This document shows positions 6,606 to 17,182 of a stretch of 64,000 nucleotides of DNA, piece after piece (within the stretch, counting starts at the first letter, position 1; the number at the start of each line of letters is the position of its first letter). The stretch lies in assembly GCA_022822495.1 (NCBI GenBank), contig JAJEBQ010000003.1:29066-93065 (forward strand). The letters are read 5' to 3'. The translations under genes and the position numbers were made by a program. The notes beneath the pieces are model-generated. The model had not been told where the DNA came from, ran no database searches, and was given only the letters and a program-made list of their open reading frames with translations. Source of the stretch: Paracoccaceae bacterium. GTDB taxonomy: Bacteria; Pseudomonadota; Alphaproteobacteria; Rhodobacterales; Rhodobacteraceae.

Positions 6606-9600
6606 TTAATTTATGGCTTGGGTATCAGACATTGTAATCACACTTTGCAAAGCATTCAATGTCACTTCCCCTGGAAGTTCAATTAATTCTCCCGTTTGGG
6701 TCCACAAGATCGCTGTCTTAATAATTTTGTGAGGGTAAATTTTTTCCAAAGCCCTATGATACGCACCCATTTGTCGTAATAAACCGTCGGGAGTCTCCTC
6801 AACCCTTGCGGGAACAAGCCGGTTGGTTTTGAAATCTATTGCCAGTACATGATCCTCGGCAATGATCAACCGGTCAATAACACCGTAAATTGATTGATGG
6901 TCCAACTCTGGTATATCGGCTGTAATGGGAACCTCTTCCAGCGTATTTTTGGACGAATCAAACAGGAATTCAAGGGCGGGGTTATTCAGAATAGCAATAC
7001 TGTTGGCAACCCATTCGAGACAGTTTTCAGAAGTAACTTCTGGGAACTTGAGATTGATCAATTGCTCAGCTCTACTCTCCCATTCAGATTTCGGTGATTC
7101 AGGCAGGTGTTCCAACAAATGGTGGATGACCCTCCCTTTCTTGAGAGCATTTTCTCGGGTTGTTTCGGACTCTTCTTCGGCGGGCAGATTTTTGGAACCA
7201 CCTAGGTTGGACGGAGAAAAAGATAGTCTGACCGGGGTTTCCTCCACAGGGTTCTCCTTGACCCAATTGGGTAAAACAATATCTTCCTTTTCATCAATCT
7301 CTTTTGGGCCATGAGCTTTGGTTGGCCAGTTCTCGGACATCAGGAGATAACCAGAAGTATTAATCATGCTGTCCAGCATCTCGTCTTGGAAATCAAAATC
7401 CAAATTCGGAATGTTTCTTGTCATGACCCAGTGAACCATTTCATACCAGTTTTTGATATCTGCAATCGTCGTCGGCATGTTACTTCTTCTTTGTAATCCA
7501 CAGACAATCAATCGTGATTCTGCCCGGGTGAGAGCGACATAAAGCAACCGTAGGTATTCTTTCCAATTTTCCCCCTTGATAACCTCCAAACCCTCATCTA
7601 CAGGTTTTGAGAATTCCGGTCGTGTTGACCACAAGGGGAATTCCTCCTCGTCAGCACTAAGGATAATTTTGTCATTTGGGGTTCGCATATCCTTGGTATC
7701 TGGCAAAATGACAATGGGAGATTCCAGCCCTTTGGCACCATGGATACTCATAACCCGTATCTCGTCCCTTTGTTGTTCGAATTGGCGTTTGATATCAACA
7801 GTATCTGGTTCCAACCACTCCAGGAAGCCGGTTAATGATGGGGTTTTGGTATATTCATAATCAAGGGCTTGGTCCAACAGTATATCAAGGGCCTCTGTAC
7901 AGGCTTCACCCAGTCGTGATATCAGCAATTGTCGACCATTGTGGACCGTCAGTATGATTTCCAATAAATCGTATGGCGTTTCCTTACCCACCAAGGATAA
8001 CAGGTCTTCGAGTCTATCGTGGGCTCTCCTGTATCGTTCATTGAGATCCTTGTTTATGACCAATTCGTCCCACAGGGATCCAACACGATCATACGCCAAT
8101 TGGAAGATATCATTTTCATCAAAGCCGAACAGGGGAGATTTCAAAATGACTGCAAGCGAGAGGTCATCCTTGGGAACCGACAGGAACTGCAACAGAGCGA
8201 GGAGATCCCTGACGGCAAGATCATCTGACAAATTGATCCGATCTGTTCCGGCCAGGGGCAGATTCGCTTTTTTCAACTCTCTGATAATTGCCTTGTAAAC
8301 CGGACCTCTGGTTTGTACAAGTATCAGTATATCTCCGGGTCGAACAGGTCTTGCTTCCCCGCTATTACCGGTCGGAACCAGATCATCCTTCAGTATATCC
8401 TTAATCTTGTGAACCAGATTTTCGGCCAAAATTTCTTCTGGTTTTTTTGCCTGTAGTGAATAAATGGGGGCCTCCCAACTCTCATCATCAGCGGGTTCTC
8501 TTTTCGGAACCAGCGGCCACAATTCAACTCGACCAGGCAATTTCTCTTTATAGGGCTTATGAGGAATAAAGCGGGTGTAGAATAGTTTTGGGAACAATTC
8601 CATGAAGTTATCAACAAGTTTCAGGATTATGTCAGAGGAACGAAAAGAAAACTCCAAATCTTCCTCAATGAACTGGCGACCACTTTTCTCAAACTGTTGC
8701 TTGAAATAATCCCGTCTTTCCTTGAATTTCTCAGGCGCCGCCCCCTGAAAGCCAAATATGGATTGTTTTTCGTCACCAACCGCAAAAATGGTTCGGGCCA
8801 GATTGCCTCTTTGCCCGGCGCCAGAGGTAAATTCTTCGGCCAGAATGGAAACAATTTTCCATTGCTTCGAGTTAACATCCTGGGCCTCATCCACCAGAAT
8901 GTGATCAATATCTTCATCAAGCCTGTATAGGATCCATTGGGAAATATCCCGATCGCTTAAAATTGCCAGCACTTTCGTCAGGAGGTCGTCAAAATCCAGC
9001 CAGGCGTTGGTAATTTTGGTTTCCTTGTAGGATTTGAGTATTCTGACTGCGAGTTGATGAAGCAGGAGGGTCTTCCTGGCCCCCTGGTAATTTTCCTCAC
9101 TTATTTTTGCCATCGACAGTCTTTTGGCAAAGCTTTCAAGTTGTTGGATTGTCTCAGGTCCGAGACCTTCCCTGATTGCTTTCGTGGGGAATCTTTTATT
9201 CGGATAATTAGGTTGGTTGGCTGATTTTCCGTAAAGAAAATACCTTACCATGAGATTTATAAAGGTAACATCACTTCCGGCTTCAAACTCATGCTTGATT
9301 TCCTTGTACTTCTTCTGGTCAGTCTCAGACCCCATAGCCAAGGCAGAGTGTAATCTCTTTATCAACTCCTTGTCACTTTCGGTGATGGTATGCAGGAAAC
9401 TTTTATCGCCCCAGTCTTCTTGAACATCAAACTTGGCCCAGATTGCCTTCTTGCTGACAGTGTCAGGGAAATGATCTCTCTTGCCAAATATATCCTGGGT
9501 AAAAGTTTTGAGACTTTCGTAATCAAGGTATCTGGACAACTCGCCAATGAGTTCACGATCGGTCTCAACCAGTTCGTTAAGGAGATCAATCTGGATGTTT

Positions 9601-10067
9601 CTGGCCTCACGGTCACCTATCAGTTTGAATTGTGGCGAAACATCCGCTTCCAATGGGAACTGTCGTAGCAAGGCTGTTGCAAAGGAATGAAACGTCTGTA
9701 TTTTCATGCCGCCAGGAGTTTCCAGGGCACGGGCAAAAAGTGTGCGAGCCGAATCAAGTTTTTCGGGGGTTAGGGAGGCTTCGTCCTCACCCAAATTGAG
9801 CAGGTTTTCTTTTAATTCTTCATTCGAGAGCATCGCCCAACTGCCGAGGGTTTCGCCCAAACGGTTGAGCATATTGGTAGCCGCAGCATTGGTAAAGGTT
9901 ATGCACAAAATCTTCTGGGGTGAAGTCCCAGCCAGCAACAGCCGGACCACTCGATTGGTTAGAACCCGGGTTTTCCCGGAACCGGCATTGGCCAGAACCC
10001 ATGAAGATTCCCGTGGGTTCGCAGCCAGGACCTGCGGCAGTGTGGCAGCATCAAATCTGTTATTCAT
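6606..10067 (-). CDS. addA: Double-strand break repair helicase-nuclease subunit AddA
   Basis: UvrD-type 3'-5' helicase with a RecB-family nuclease domain. It forms AddAB, which resects broken DNA ends for RecA-mediated repair. The Walker A motif LANAGSGKT is near residues 25-33, the helicase motif II HILVDEAQD near 390, and VMSIHGAKGLESPIV is the typical motif V. The C-terminal nuclease signature is VLAIDFKTNRL near residue 1075. The length (1153 residues) fits alphaproteobacterial AddA. The ATG overlaps the last codons of addB by 8 bp, so the pair is translationally coupled. It is followed by trxA. Confidence 0.97.
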   Translation of the reverse strand: MNNRFDAATLPQVLAANPRESSWVLANAGSGKTRVLTNRVVRLLLAGTSPQKILCITFTNAAATNMLNRLGETLGSWAMLSNEELKENLLNLGEDEASLTPEKLDSARTLFARALETPGGMKIQTFHSFATALLRQFPLEADVSPQFKLIGDREARNIQIDLLNELVETDRELIGELSRYLDYESLKTFTQDIFGKRDHFPDTVSKKAIWAKFDVQEDWGDKSFLHTITESDKELIKRLHSALAMGSETDQKKYKEIKHEFEAGSDVTFINLMVRYFLYGKSANQPNYPNKRFPTKAIREGLGPETIQQLESFAKRLSMAKISEENYQGARKTLLLHQLAVRILKSYKETKITNAWLDFDDLLTKVLAILSDRDISQWILYRLDEDIDHILVDEAQDVNSKQWKIVSILAEEFTSGAGQRGNLARTIFAVGDEKQSIFGFQGAAPEKFKERRDYFKQQFEKSGRQFIEEDLEFSFRSSDIILKLVDNFMELFPKLFYTRFIPHKPYKEKLPGRVELWPLVPKREPADDESWEAPIYSLQAKKPEEILAENLVHKIKDILKDDLVPTGNSGEARPVRPGDILILVQTRGPVYKAIIRELKKANLPLAGTDRINLSDDLAVRDLLALLQFLSVPKDDLSLAVILKSPLFGFDENDIFQLAYDRVGSLWDELVINKDLNERYRRAHDRLEDLLSLVGKETPYDLLEIILTVHNGRQLLISRLGEACTEALDILLDQALDYEYTKTPSLTGFLEWLEPDTVDIKRQFEQQRDEIRVMSIHGAKGLESPIVILPDTKDMRTPNDKIILSADEEEFPLWSTRPEFSKPVDEGLEVIKGENWKEYLRLLYVALTRAESRLIVCGLQRRSNMPTTIADIKNWYEMVHWVMTRNIPNLDFDFQDEMLDSMINTSGYLLMSENWPTKAHGPKEIDEKEDIVLPNWVKENPVEETPVRLSFSPSNLGGSKNLPAEEESETTRENALKKGRVIHHLLEHLPESPKSEWESRAEQLINLKFPEVTSENCLEWVANSIAILNNPALEFLFDSSKNTLEEVPITADIPELDHQSIYGVIDRLIIAEDHVLAIDFKTNRLVPARVEETPDGLLRQMGAYHRALEKIYPHKIIKTAILWTQTGELIELPGEVTLNALQSVITMSDTQAIN

Positions 10068-13023
10068 CGCCTACCTTCTGGAAAAAGGGTTTTTCGGTGT
10101 CTTCCCACTCTCCATAGCGGGCCAGATGATCATAGTCATTCGATAAGGTTCCAACCCCTCCATAGCGACGAGAAATATATCCGGTATTTTCGCTCTGATA
10201 GTGGCCAATAAGTTCCTGGAATTTCACCCAGGCTGCATGAAAGCTATCATCATCCACATCATCCATGCGCTCAACTTCTTTACTTTCGATTTTATTACCT
10301 ATGCCGATATAGGCTGCCCTACTAACAATGCTTCTTTCGCCATACGAGAAGGCGCCTTTCTCGGCCATGATCGTTTGTAGGGGGATTTGTTTTTCATAGA
10401 GGAGAATTTGTTTGGGTGTAGGTATGGCACCTGATTTGTAGTCGAACAAATGCCATTCGTTCTTTGTATCATGAACCAAATCTATACGGTCACATTTGGC
10501 TGTAAGGGTAAAGTCCAGATTTTCAAAATAATAGGAACCTCTCTCCTCGAGTATTTCCGGTTTGCCGCCTTCACGGAGTGATTTTTCAATATCCACGATT
10601 TCCTGTGCCTTATGGGCCAGAGTCGAGAGCCAGACCTCTTCAACCACAGGAAAGGTTCCGGTGTTGGACAAGGCTTCCCTCGCTATCTCCAGCAATCTTT
10701 TTATTTCTACTGCGTCAGTACCTTTTGTAAAGGAGGGTACAAATTGCTCCATGATAGCATGGAGTTTAATGCCCTTGAGCAAGGCAGTGGGTGCCACCTT
10801 GAGCCGGTATACTGGTTTGAGTTCAAGGATGTCTTTGGCATAAATCGCGTAAGGATCAGTGATCAGAGTCCTAACCGCGGTGACGCTTATCCTATCTGGT
10901 CGACAGTGTACAGGTGGTGAAATCTGTGGTCTTTGATAGGGAGGCAGTTCAAAGACAGGTTTTTCAAAACTCTCGGCAAGGCGCAACCAATAATCACCTC
11001 GTGCTTTCATATTTGCCAAGGCTGAAACCCCTTCGGGATCAAGACCTGCCAACAGGTTTGTCAATCGACTGAGCCATCTGGAAGGGGTTGTTGGTTCTCC
11101 TCCCCCAAGTGAGTTCCGTGACAGGATGACTTCCTTACCCGAAACAATTTGCTGAAAGTCATGCGCAGTGAGTCCAATTCTCGCTTCAGGTAAATTTAAC
11201 CCAATCTGGTTTCGCAGGTTTCTGTTCAACCAGGGATCCTGGTCAGGAAAAATAGGCCATGCCCCTTCATTCAAACCACCTGCAATAAATAGATCGGGTG
11301 ATTCTGTACGGGCATCTTCCGTATTCCAGAAGAACAGATTGGATGTATTTTCGTTCCTGTTCCTAATTCGGATCTCACCAGAAAGACCAAAATACAATTC
11401 GGTGTAATCACTGGATGAGATTTTGCCGAGAATGGAAGAGTGCTGTTTAATCTTGGTGAAAATCTTGCTTGCCTCCTGGGAGGCTTGAAGGTCATCATTC
11501 CATAGCATCTCGGAAGAATCATCAGTCGTCCCACCAGCCAAACTGGTGGCGACGGTCTTGTGGAGGTCAACAAATTCCTCAAGAGTAGCTTCCGTGACTT
11601 TCTCCAATCTGGATATATTCCTGGTAAACCATTGGAACCATTCCTTGGCACTTTTCTGATTCTGTGATTTCACCCATTTCCCTGTTTGTTTCATGGGGTC
11701 GTATTCAGGCCCTTTGGAACGTATGAAGAATTCAAGATTATGTGAGAACTCCATATGATTTTCCTGTTCAGACCCGGAATGAGTGAGGGGATGTTTTAAC
11801 AGGGAGATAAACTCTTCGGGGTTGACTTCCCTACCGATTAAATTGGCAATACTTTGCAAAAAGGAACCGTGTGAAGTTTGCACAAAGGAACTGCCCCGAG
11901 AATCATGGGGATGAATACCCCATTTACGCAGAGCAGCTCTGACTTTTCTAATCAATGATTTGTCAGGGGTAACCAAAGCCGCGGACTTTCTGTCTTCCAG
12001 AGCCTTACGCATCTGGAGGGCTATGGTCACGGCTTCCAATCTTGAAGTAGGTGCTTCTACCAAGGTCAGACCTTCTGTTGCCGCCACCAGGTTGGTTAAT
12101 TTTGGTCCGTCTGATTTCCACTGGTTTGTAACAGGTGCCGGACGCAAGGCAAGTGAGACCAGCGAACTTCTGGGGGTTCTTAGATTGCTTTCTTCATACC
12201 ATGGGGGGATTTCCTTGGGTAAAATTTCCAGGTTGGTGGCAAGTTTGTAAAACCTGTACTGAGGATGATCAACCTGGGGCACATTTCCGCCTATGCTCTC
12301 CCAAACCTTAGAGGGCTGATCAAAATCAAAGCAGGGCAATACCAGCGCTCCTTGCGGCAGGTTTGCAACCTTTTGCATGAAATACTGGATGGATCCAATC
12401 GAACCGGTAGAGCCGGCAACAATAACGTGATGATTAGGGGGTGATTTCTCCCAACTTGTGGTTAGGGCGTCAATGACCAGTCTGCGCCGTGCTTCATCGC
12501 CAGGAGAGTCTGAAGTTTTTACAAATGAAGCCAATATTTCTAGGAATTTGAGACTTTCTTTCCAATGTGAGGATAAGTTGGTACGATCCACAACGCGCAG
12601 ATCTTCGGGGGCTATGTTTTCTTCACTAAGTTCCTGTAAAAGGGATTCCAGAGTTCTGGTAAGATCATATTGGGCCAGATGCGAAGCAAAGCGTTGATCC
12701 TTTTCAAGCAGTTTCTTAATAGTCTGCATGAGTTCCAGACGAATCCGCAAGTTGGGGACAGGTGGAGGTATGGAAGGAAACCGGGCATCCATTTTCAAAT
12801 CATTAAGCAACGAAAGTTTAGGAAGAAAGGAATTTTTTCTCTTTATGAAACTATTCACCACAGCGCGTTGTAGATTCCTGGTAGTCAGGTAAATTTCCAC
12901 ACGGGCCAATTCCTCGGGGTTGCTGCCGGACATTCTTGCCAGTAGACCAGCGACGAAAACATCGGCAAAATCGTACCCCGGTGGTGTCGCAAAGACTCTT
13001 GGACCATTTAAAGTTGGAAACAT
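10060..13023 (-). CDS. addB: Double-strand break repair protein AddB
   Basis: Partner of AddA, with an inactive helicase-like fold and a C-terminal RecB-type nuclease. The N-terminus PRVFATPPGYDFADVFVAGL is characteristic of the alphaproteobacterial form. A nuclease core HLFDYKSGAIPTPKQ lies near residue 860, preceded by KCDRIDLV. The annotated start is the ATG at 13023; an in-frame TTG exists at 13044, but the family begins at MFPTLNGPRVF-like sequence. It precedes and overlaps addA. Upstream on the same strand, about 130 bp away, is the MurU-like gene. Confidence 0.94.
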   Translation of the reverse strand: MFPTLNGPRVFATPPGYDFADVFVAGLLARMSGSNPEELARVEIYLTTRNLQRAVVNSFIKRKNSFLPKLSLLNDLKMDARFPSIPPPVPNLRIRLELMQTIKKLLEKDQRFASHLAQYDLTRTLESLLQELSEENIAPEDLRVVDRTNLSSHWKESLKFLEILASFVKTSDSPGDEARRRLVIDALTTSWEKSPPNHHVIVAGSTGSIGSIQYFMQKVANLPQGALVLPCFDFDQPSKVWESIGGNVPQVDHPQYRFYKLATNLEILPKEIPPWYEESNLRTPRSSLVSLALRPAPVTNQWKSDGPKLTNLVAATEGLTLVEAPTSRLEAVTIALQMRKALEDRKSAALVTPDKSLIRKVRAALRKWGIHPHDSRGSSFVQTSHGSFLQSIANLIGREVNPEEFISLLKHPLTHSGSEQENHMEFSHNLEFFIRSKGPEYDPMKQTGKWVKSQNQKSAKEWFQWFTRNISRLEKVTEATLEEFVDLHKTVATSLAGGTTDDSSEMLWNDDLQASQEASKIFTKIKQHSSILGKISSSDYTELYFGLSGEIRIRNRNENTSNLFFWNTEDARTESPDLFIAGGLNEGAWPIFPDQDPWLNRNLRNQIGLNLPEARIGLTAHDFQQIVSGKEVILSRNSLGGGEPTTPSRWLSRLTNLLAGLDPEGVSALANMKARGDYWLRLAESFEKPVFELPPYQRPQISPPVHCRPDRISVTAVRTLITDPYAIYAKDILELKPVYRLKVAPTALLKGIKLHAIMEQFVPSFTKGTDAVEIKRLLEIAREALSNTGTFPVVEEVWLSTLAHKAQEIVDIEKSLREGGKPEILEERGSYYFENLDFTLTAKCDRIDLVHDTKNEWHLFDYKSGAIPTPKQILLYEKQIPLQTIMAEKGAFSYGERSIVSRAAYIGIGNKIESKEVERMDDVDDDSFHAAWVKFQELIGHYQSENTGYISRRYGGVGTLSNDYDHLARYGEWEDTEKPFFQKVGDE

Positions 13024-13150
13024 AGAAACAGAAGTTGGGGTCAATGGGATAAATATATTCCTGCGGATATTACGTCTCTTGGGAGATTGAGGTTAATCAT
13101 TATTATACAAGCTGTCCTGAAAGAGAATTATAAGAGTTAACGAAACAAAA

Positions 13151-13819
13151 TCATAATATTTTTTGGATTGTTTCAATTCCATAAGGTGTATCAATTACAG
13201 CCCATTGTCCATTATAAAACAAACCCTTTATTTTTTTATTGTGGATAAGTTGATCCCAGATAAGGTTCAGCGAAAACACTTTTCCAAAATCATGTCCAAT
13301 AAGGGAAGGCTTGATTATCTGGGCGCCCAGGTAAACCTGGCCATTATTATCCTCTCCCCTTCTGGTAAGGTTGGCGTGAGAATCGATGGCAAAATCACCC
13401 TTTCCTAGATAACCGTAGGTATTTTTTTTGGAACTCAACAATAACAAGGCGTCCATATCCTCTGGTTCCCATGACTGAGCAAGCATCAAAAGGGGGTTTT
13501 GACCAAACCAGTAATTGTCGGCATTTAAGGTGAAAACCGGTTCATGCCCCAAGTGGGGAAGAGCGTTAAGTAACCCTCCCCCGGTATCCAGTATTTCAGG
13601 TTCTTCAACAACAACCTTGATGGACGGGTTGGAACTTAGGTGTGCTTCTATCTTATAGCCGAGGTAATGCGCATTGACGATAATGTTTTCGATGCCAGCC
13701 TGTCTTGTTATCTTGATGGCATGGTCCAGAAGGGTTGTGTTGCCAACTCTAAGGAGTGGTTTTGGTGTATCCTTGACCCTGCTTCCCAGCCTTGTACCAA
13801 AACCGGCTGCGAAAATCAT
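13151..13819 (-). CDS. murU: Sugar-1-phosphate nucleotidyltransferase, MurU-like
   Basis: Likely N-acetylmuramate-1-phosphate uridylyltransferase of the peptidoglycan recycling pathway. The signature IFAAGFGTRLGSRVKDTPKPLL starts the protein, giving the nucleotide-binding loop and the Lys that contacts the sugar phosphate; VEEPEILDTGGGLLNAL and TLNADNYW (metal-binding Asp) follow. The length (222 residues) is that of MurU rather than larger GlmU/RfbA types. The gene just upstream is an AmgK-like kinase, the usual partner that supplies the sugar-1-phosphate. The start is the ATG at 13819, since a stop codon lies in frame close upstream. Substrate assignment rests on the pairing and family. Confidence 0.85.
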   Translation of the reverse strand: MIFAAGFGTRLGSRVKDTPKPLLRVGNTTLLDHAIKITRQAGIENIIVNAHYLGYKIEAHLSSNPSIKVVVEEPEILDTGGGLLNALPHLGHEPVFTLNADNYWFGQNPLLMLAQSWEPEDMDALLLLSSKKNTYGYLGKGDFAIDSHANLTRRGEDNNGQVYLGAQIIKPSLIGHDFGKVFSLNLIWDQLIHNKKIKGLFYNGQWAVIDTPYGIETIQKIL

Positions 13820-13837
13820 TGCTGAATGAGGGTTGAT

Positions 13838-14839
13838 TTATCTTCTCCTTAATTTTTCCAGGTATTGAGGTTCAGGGTACGGAACATTTTCAAAGACAAA
13901 TTCACGAAGATCATAAATTTCAGCTATATCAAGGTCAGAATGTAGGTAGTCCCAAACTCTGGGCATATAATCTAAATACCCCGGTTTGGAATCTCGAACC
14001 GCCAAGCGGGCAAAAACACCTAAAATTCTTAAATTTCTTTGAATGCCAGAAACGGCAACACATTGTTCAACCATATCAACGGGATCACCTGTAATTTCAG
14101 CATACCTTTCCAATACTACCATTCTATGTTCATACGAAATATATCTTCGGGCATCTTCCACCAATGATGCCAGATCATAGGATGATTGCCCGACAGAGCC
14201 ATCCTGAAAATCAATGATACCAATTCTTTTTAAACCAATACGATCTTGCAACCATAAAAGGTTTTCAGAATGATAATCTCGGTGGATGAAGACTTGCTTT
14301 TCATTCATGCCAGCGATAGCATCTGATATCATGCTGGACAGTTCATCAACTTGATTTTTTGAGACCTCGGTATCAAAAATGTTTTGGGTATACCAGGTTA
14401 AAGATAATGCCGCTAGTTCACCCTGTATTTTGGGAGTATAAACGGGTGTATTTGGAGGAGGGGGCTTCTCTCGGAGTGCGACCAGAACATCAAGTGCGGC
14501 AAGATAAGTTTCCCACTCCATCTCGGGAAAAATTTTAAGGAAAATGTTTAACAAATATGGGCCCAGATCTTCGATGATTAGAAAGCCATTGGTTAAATCT
14601 CTGGCAAAAATTTTGGGTGCACTGAACCCATGTGCAAGAAGGTATTCTGAAATCGCAATGAATGAGTTTAGTTCGCTACATAATTCAATGGGAGTATCCA
14701 TCAACAAAGCCGTTTTGGTTCCATCTTTCAAGCTAAAGTATTTGCGAGGGGAGGCATCGCCAGCCAGCGGGATCTTTTCACAGTCACGCCAGCCGTTTTC
14801 AGCCAAAAACTGGTTTCTTTGATCTTCACGTTTATCCAA
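13838..14839 (-). CDS. amgK: Aminoglycoside phosphotransferase-family kinase, AmgK-like
   Basis: Likely anomeric N-acetylmuramate/N-acetylglucosamine kinase, making the sugar-1-phosphate used by the MurU-like enzyme next to it. The N-terminal LAGDASPRKYFSL is the typical start of the P-loop-like region. The Brenner motif VFIHRDYHSENLLW holds the catalytic Asp, and IGIIDFQDGSVGQSSYDLASL carries the metal-binding Asp. The start is uncertain: a TTG at 14839, behind GAGGAAG, is preferred over a TTG at 14851; either way the gene overlaps the end of tsaE. The order tsaE-amgK-murU is common in alphaproteobacteria. Confidence 0.88.
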   Translation of the reverse strand: MDKREDQRNQFLAENGWRDCEKIPLAGDASPRKYFSLKDGTKTALLMDTPIELCSELNSFIAISEYLLAHGFSAPKIFARDLTNGFLIIEDLGPYLLNIFLKIFPEMEWETYLAALDVLVALREKPPPPNTPVYTPKIQGELAALSLTWYTQNIFDTEVSKNQVDELSSMISDAIAGMNEKQVFIHRDYHSENLLWLQDRIGLKRIGIIDFQDGSVGQSSYDLASLVEDARRYISYEHRMVVLERYAEITGDPVDMVEQCVAVSGIQRNLRILGVFARLAVRDSKPGYLDYMPRVWDYLHSDLDIAEIYDLREFVFENVPYPEPQYLEKLRRR

Positions 14840-15314
14840 GGGCTTCCTCAATTTTTTGTACGAATAACTGATCCTTAGTTTCTATGGTCATTATTCTTCT
14901 GTTTTCCAGATTTGGTTTTGGTTTGAAGGTTATGATTATTGGGTTTTCGGGAGTGAAACGTCCAAGTTTTTCACCCCACTCAATGATACAGAGAGAGGTT
15001 TCGAAAGCCTCTTCCAGTCCCAGTTCGATTATTTCCAACTCAGAGTCGATGCGGTAAAGATCAGCATGCCAGATAGCCAACTCTCCTGCCTGATAGGATT
15101 GTACCAGGGTAAAAGTAGGCGAAGGAATATCCTCTTCACGGTTTGATTGCGATAAAAGATGCGAAATAATGGCCCGCGCAAAAACTGATTTACCTGCTCC
15201 AATAGGCCCCTTTAAAAGTATAACCTTTCCTGAAGACAGGCCAGGAATCAACTTTTGAGCCAGTTTTCGGGTATCTTCTTCAGAATGGGAAGTAAATGTG
15301 GCATTGAAAGCCAT
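14832..15314 (-). CDS. tsaE: tRNA threonylcarbamoyladenosine biosynthesis ATPase TsaE
   Basis: ATPase that drives the TsaB-TsaD complex in making t6A37 on ANN-decoding tRNAs. The Walker A GPIGAGKS is at residues 36-43, with SPTFTLVQSYQ and the Walker B-like IWHADLYRID. IIEWGEKLG is the other family marker. The length (160 residues) is normal. It is the first gene of the tsaE-amgK-murU series and overlaps the kinase gene. tsaD is also in this window (24105-25211), so two parts of the pathway are seen; tsaB is not. Confidence 0.95.
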   Translation of the reverse strand: MAFNATFTSHSEEDTRKLAQKLIPGLSSGKVILLKGPIGAGKSVFARAIISHLLSQSNREEDIPSPTFTLVQSYQAGELAIWHADLYRIDSELEIIELGLEEAFETSLCIIEWGEKLGRFTPENPIIITFKPKPNLENRRIMTIETKDQLFVQKIEEALG

Positions 15315-15414
15315 AATTAGTGTTTTACTCAGATATCTCTTTAGTTGGAACTAAATTCGCTATTTACCTTGGAAAATCAAATAATGTTTTCATTTTTTGG
15401 AATCAGACTTATAG

Positions 15415-16395
15415 TTAGTATCGCATGCGTCCGGGTGGTTCATCCCACTCAATGATTGGGGCAATAGGGGTTATTCGGGTTGGATTAATCACATCATGAC
15501 TTTCGTAATAATGTTGGCGTGCATGAAACATGTTTACTGTTTCTCTTATACCTGGCCATTGATAAAGGTCCCTCGTATATCCCCATAAATTGGGATAATC
15601 GGTAATTCGTTTAAGTGAGCATTTAAAATGACCGACATATATGCTATCAAAACGGTAGAGGGTGGGGAATAATCTCCAATCGGCTTCTGTTGGCTGATTA
15701 CCTAAAAGAAATCGCGTGTTGTTCAGAATATCATCCAGCCAATCCAGGGTTTCAAACAGTGGATGTACGGCTTCTTCATAGGCATCTTGTGATCCTGCAA
15801 ATCCAGCCTTGTAGACACCATTATTGACCGTGTTGTAAATACGGTCATTCAGAGTATCAATATCTTGTTGGAGGGAATCAGGATAATAGTTGCCAGCTTT
15901 GGCACCAACATCATCAAAAGCACTATTCAGCATTCGTATTATTTCAGAAGACTCATTGGATACAATTGTTTCAGTTTCCTTATCCCAAAGGATTGGAACG
16001 GTAACACGCCCTGTATAGTTCGGATCGGCTTTGGTGTAAATTTGATGAGCGTATTCGAAACCAAATAGATGGTCACCTACAATACCCTCTTTGTCTTTGT
16101 CGAATGTCCATCCATTTTCGGCCATATACCAATGGACATATGAAACGCCTATCAGGTCTTCCAGCCCCTTTAATTTAAGGTAAATCAGCACCCTATGAAC
16201 CCAGGGACAAGCATAACTGGCATAAAGGTGATAGCGATTTATCTCTGCTTTGAAGCCTCCTTTGCCGCTTGGGCCTGCTGTACCATCTTTCGTAATCCAG
16301 TTCCGAAACTGGGAGACTGTCCGTACAAATTTACCACCGGTAGCTTTCGTGTCATACCATTGATCTAGCCAAACACCATCAACCAATTTTCCCAT
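15415..16395 (-). CDS. yqjG: Glutathionyl-hydroquinone reductase (Xi-class GST)
   Basis: Reduces glutathionyl-hydroquinones with glutathione, releasing hydroquinone. The catalytic Cys63 lies in YHLYASYACPWVHR, followed by GVSYVHWYMAENGW. The C-terminal helical domain contains ADWRLFPTLYRFDSIYVGHF. The length (326 residues) and the Cys-Pro-Trp active site distinguish Xi-class enzymes from ordinary GSTs, which use Tyr or Ser. It is on the same strand as tsaE, 100 bp upstream, but need not share its promoter. The natural quinone substrate is not apparent. Confidence 0.93.
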   Translation of the reverse strand: MGKLVDGVWLDQWYDTKATGGKFVRTVSQFRNWITKDGTAGPSGKGGFKAEINRYHLYASYACPWVHRVLIYLKLKGLEDLIGVSYVHWYMAENGWTFDKDKEGIVGDHLFGFEYAHQIYTKADPNYTGRVTVPILWDKETETIVSNESSEIIRMLNSAFDDVGAKAGNYYPDSLQQDIDTLNDRIYNTVNNGVYKAGFAGSQDAYEEAVHPLFETLDWLDDILNNTRFLLGNQPTEADWRLFPTLYRFDSIYVGHFKCSLKRITDYPNLWGYTRDLYQWPGIRETVNMFHARQHYYESHDVINPTRITPIAPIIEWDEPPGRMRY

Positions 16396-17182
16396 TGCTA
16401 CCTTTTCTCAAATAAAGTTTTAAATTTTATATACTTGCGCAAAAGTGCTGACTTCACTTACGAAAGTGATACATTATCGGATCAATTACAAGGGCATGGT
16501 CAACTCTTGGTTATCAAGCAGCCAAGGTATTCTTGATGTTTCAAAAAGCAAATACGAAAGTAAGCGTAATAACGATGAGTTTAGATAATCATTAAACCCA
16601 CTTTTCTTGTCAGCGAACATACCAAAATCCTATAAGAACTAGGGGACATTTTGAAATGGGCGTCGGATGCTCTAGCACCATTTATTCCAGCTGGCTTTGG
16701 TTTAAGGATCTTCCTGAATTGATTGAAGGTATGATTTTGAGAACTTGAGCGACTTGTACAGTCAAGCAATTGCTATTCCGCTTTAATGGATGAATTCTTT
16801 GTTTGTACAGACCTGTAAATCTGTTAGAAAATAATTCCAACCGATATCTTGGAGTTCAACTGAGACTTCCAAAACCACCATTTAATCATGTATTTTAAAT
16901 GGTCTTCTTATGGATTTTGGTAAGGAATTTTGTCTAATCAGGATGCCAAGCGTTGAGTTTAATAGAAAGGAAGAATAAACAAAACTACATACACAAAACA
17001 TCAAGTAGACATCCAAAAACTGTCTCGTTGGCTGTGTATTACCCGGCAACCTACAAAGTTATATAATTCGATTGCCAACAAATATAAGACCTTCCAGCGA
17101 TATATCATGACAACCGGCACCGAATCCTGTTGGTTGAACAATATTTGGGGAGGTTTCATTTTCAGTCGCTAAAATTATATTG
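16396..17182. other. Long AT-rich intergenic region before ahcY
   Basis: No supported gene in about 790 bp. A 62-codon minus-strand frame at 16581-16769 has no ribosome site and no recognisable family, and a plus-strand reading through 16655-16745 also looks protein-like only briefly before stops. I looked for SAM or SAH riboswitch cores near ahcY and did not recognise one. Confidence 0.5.
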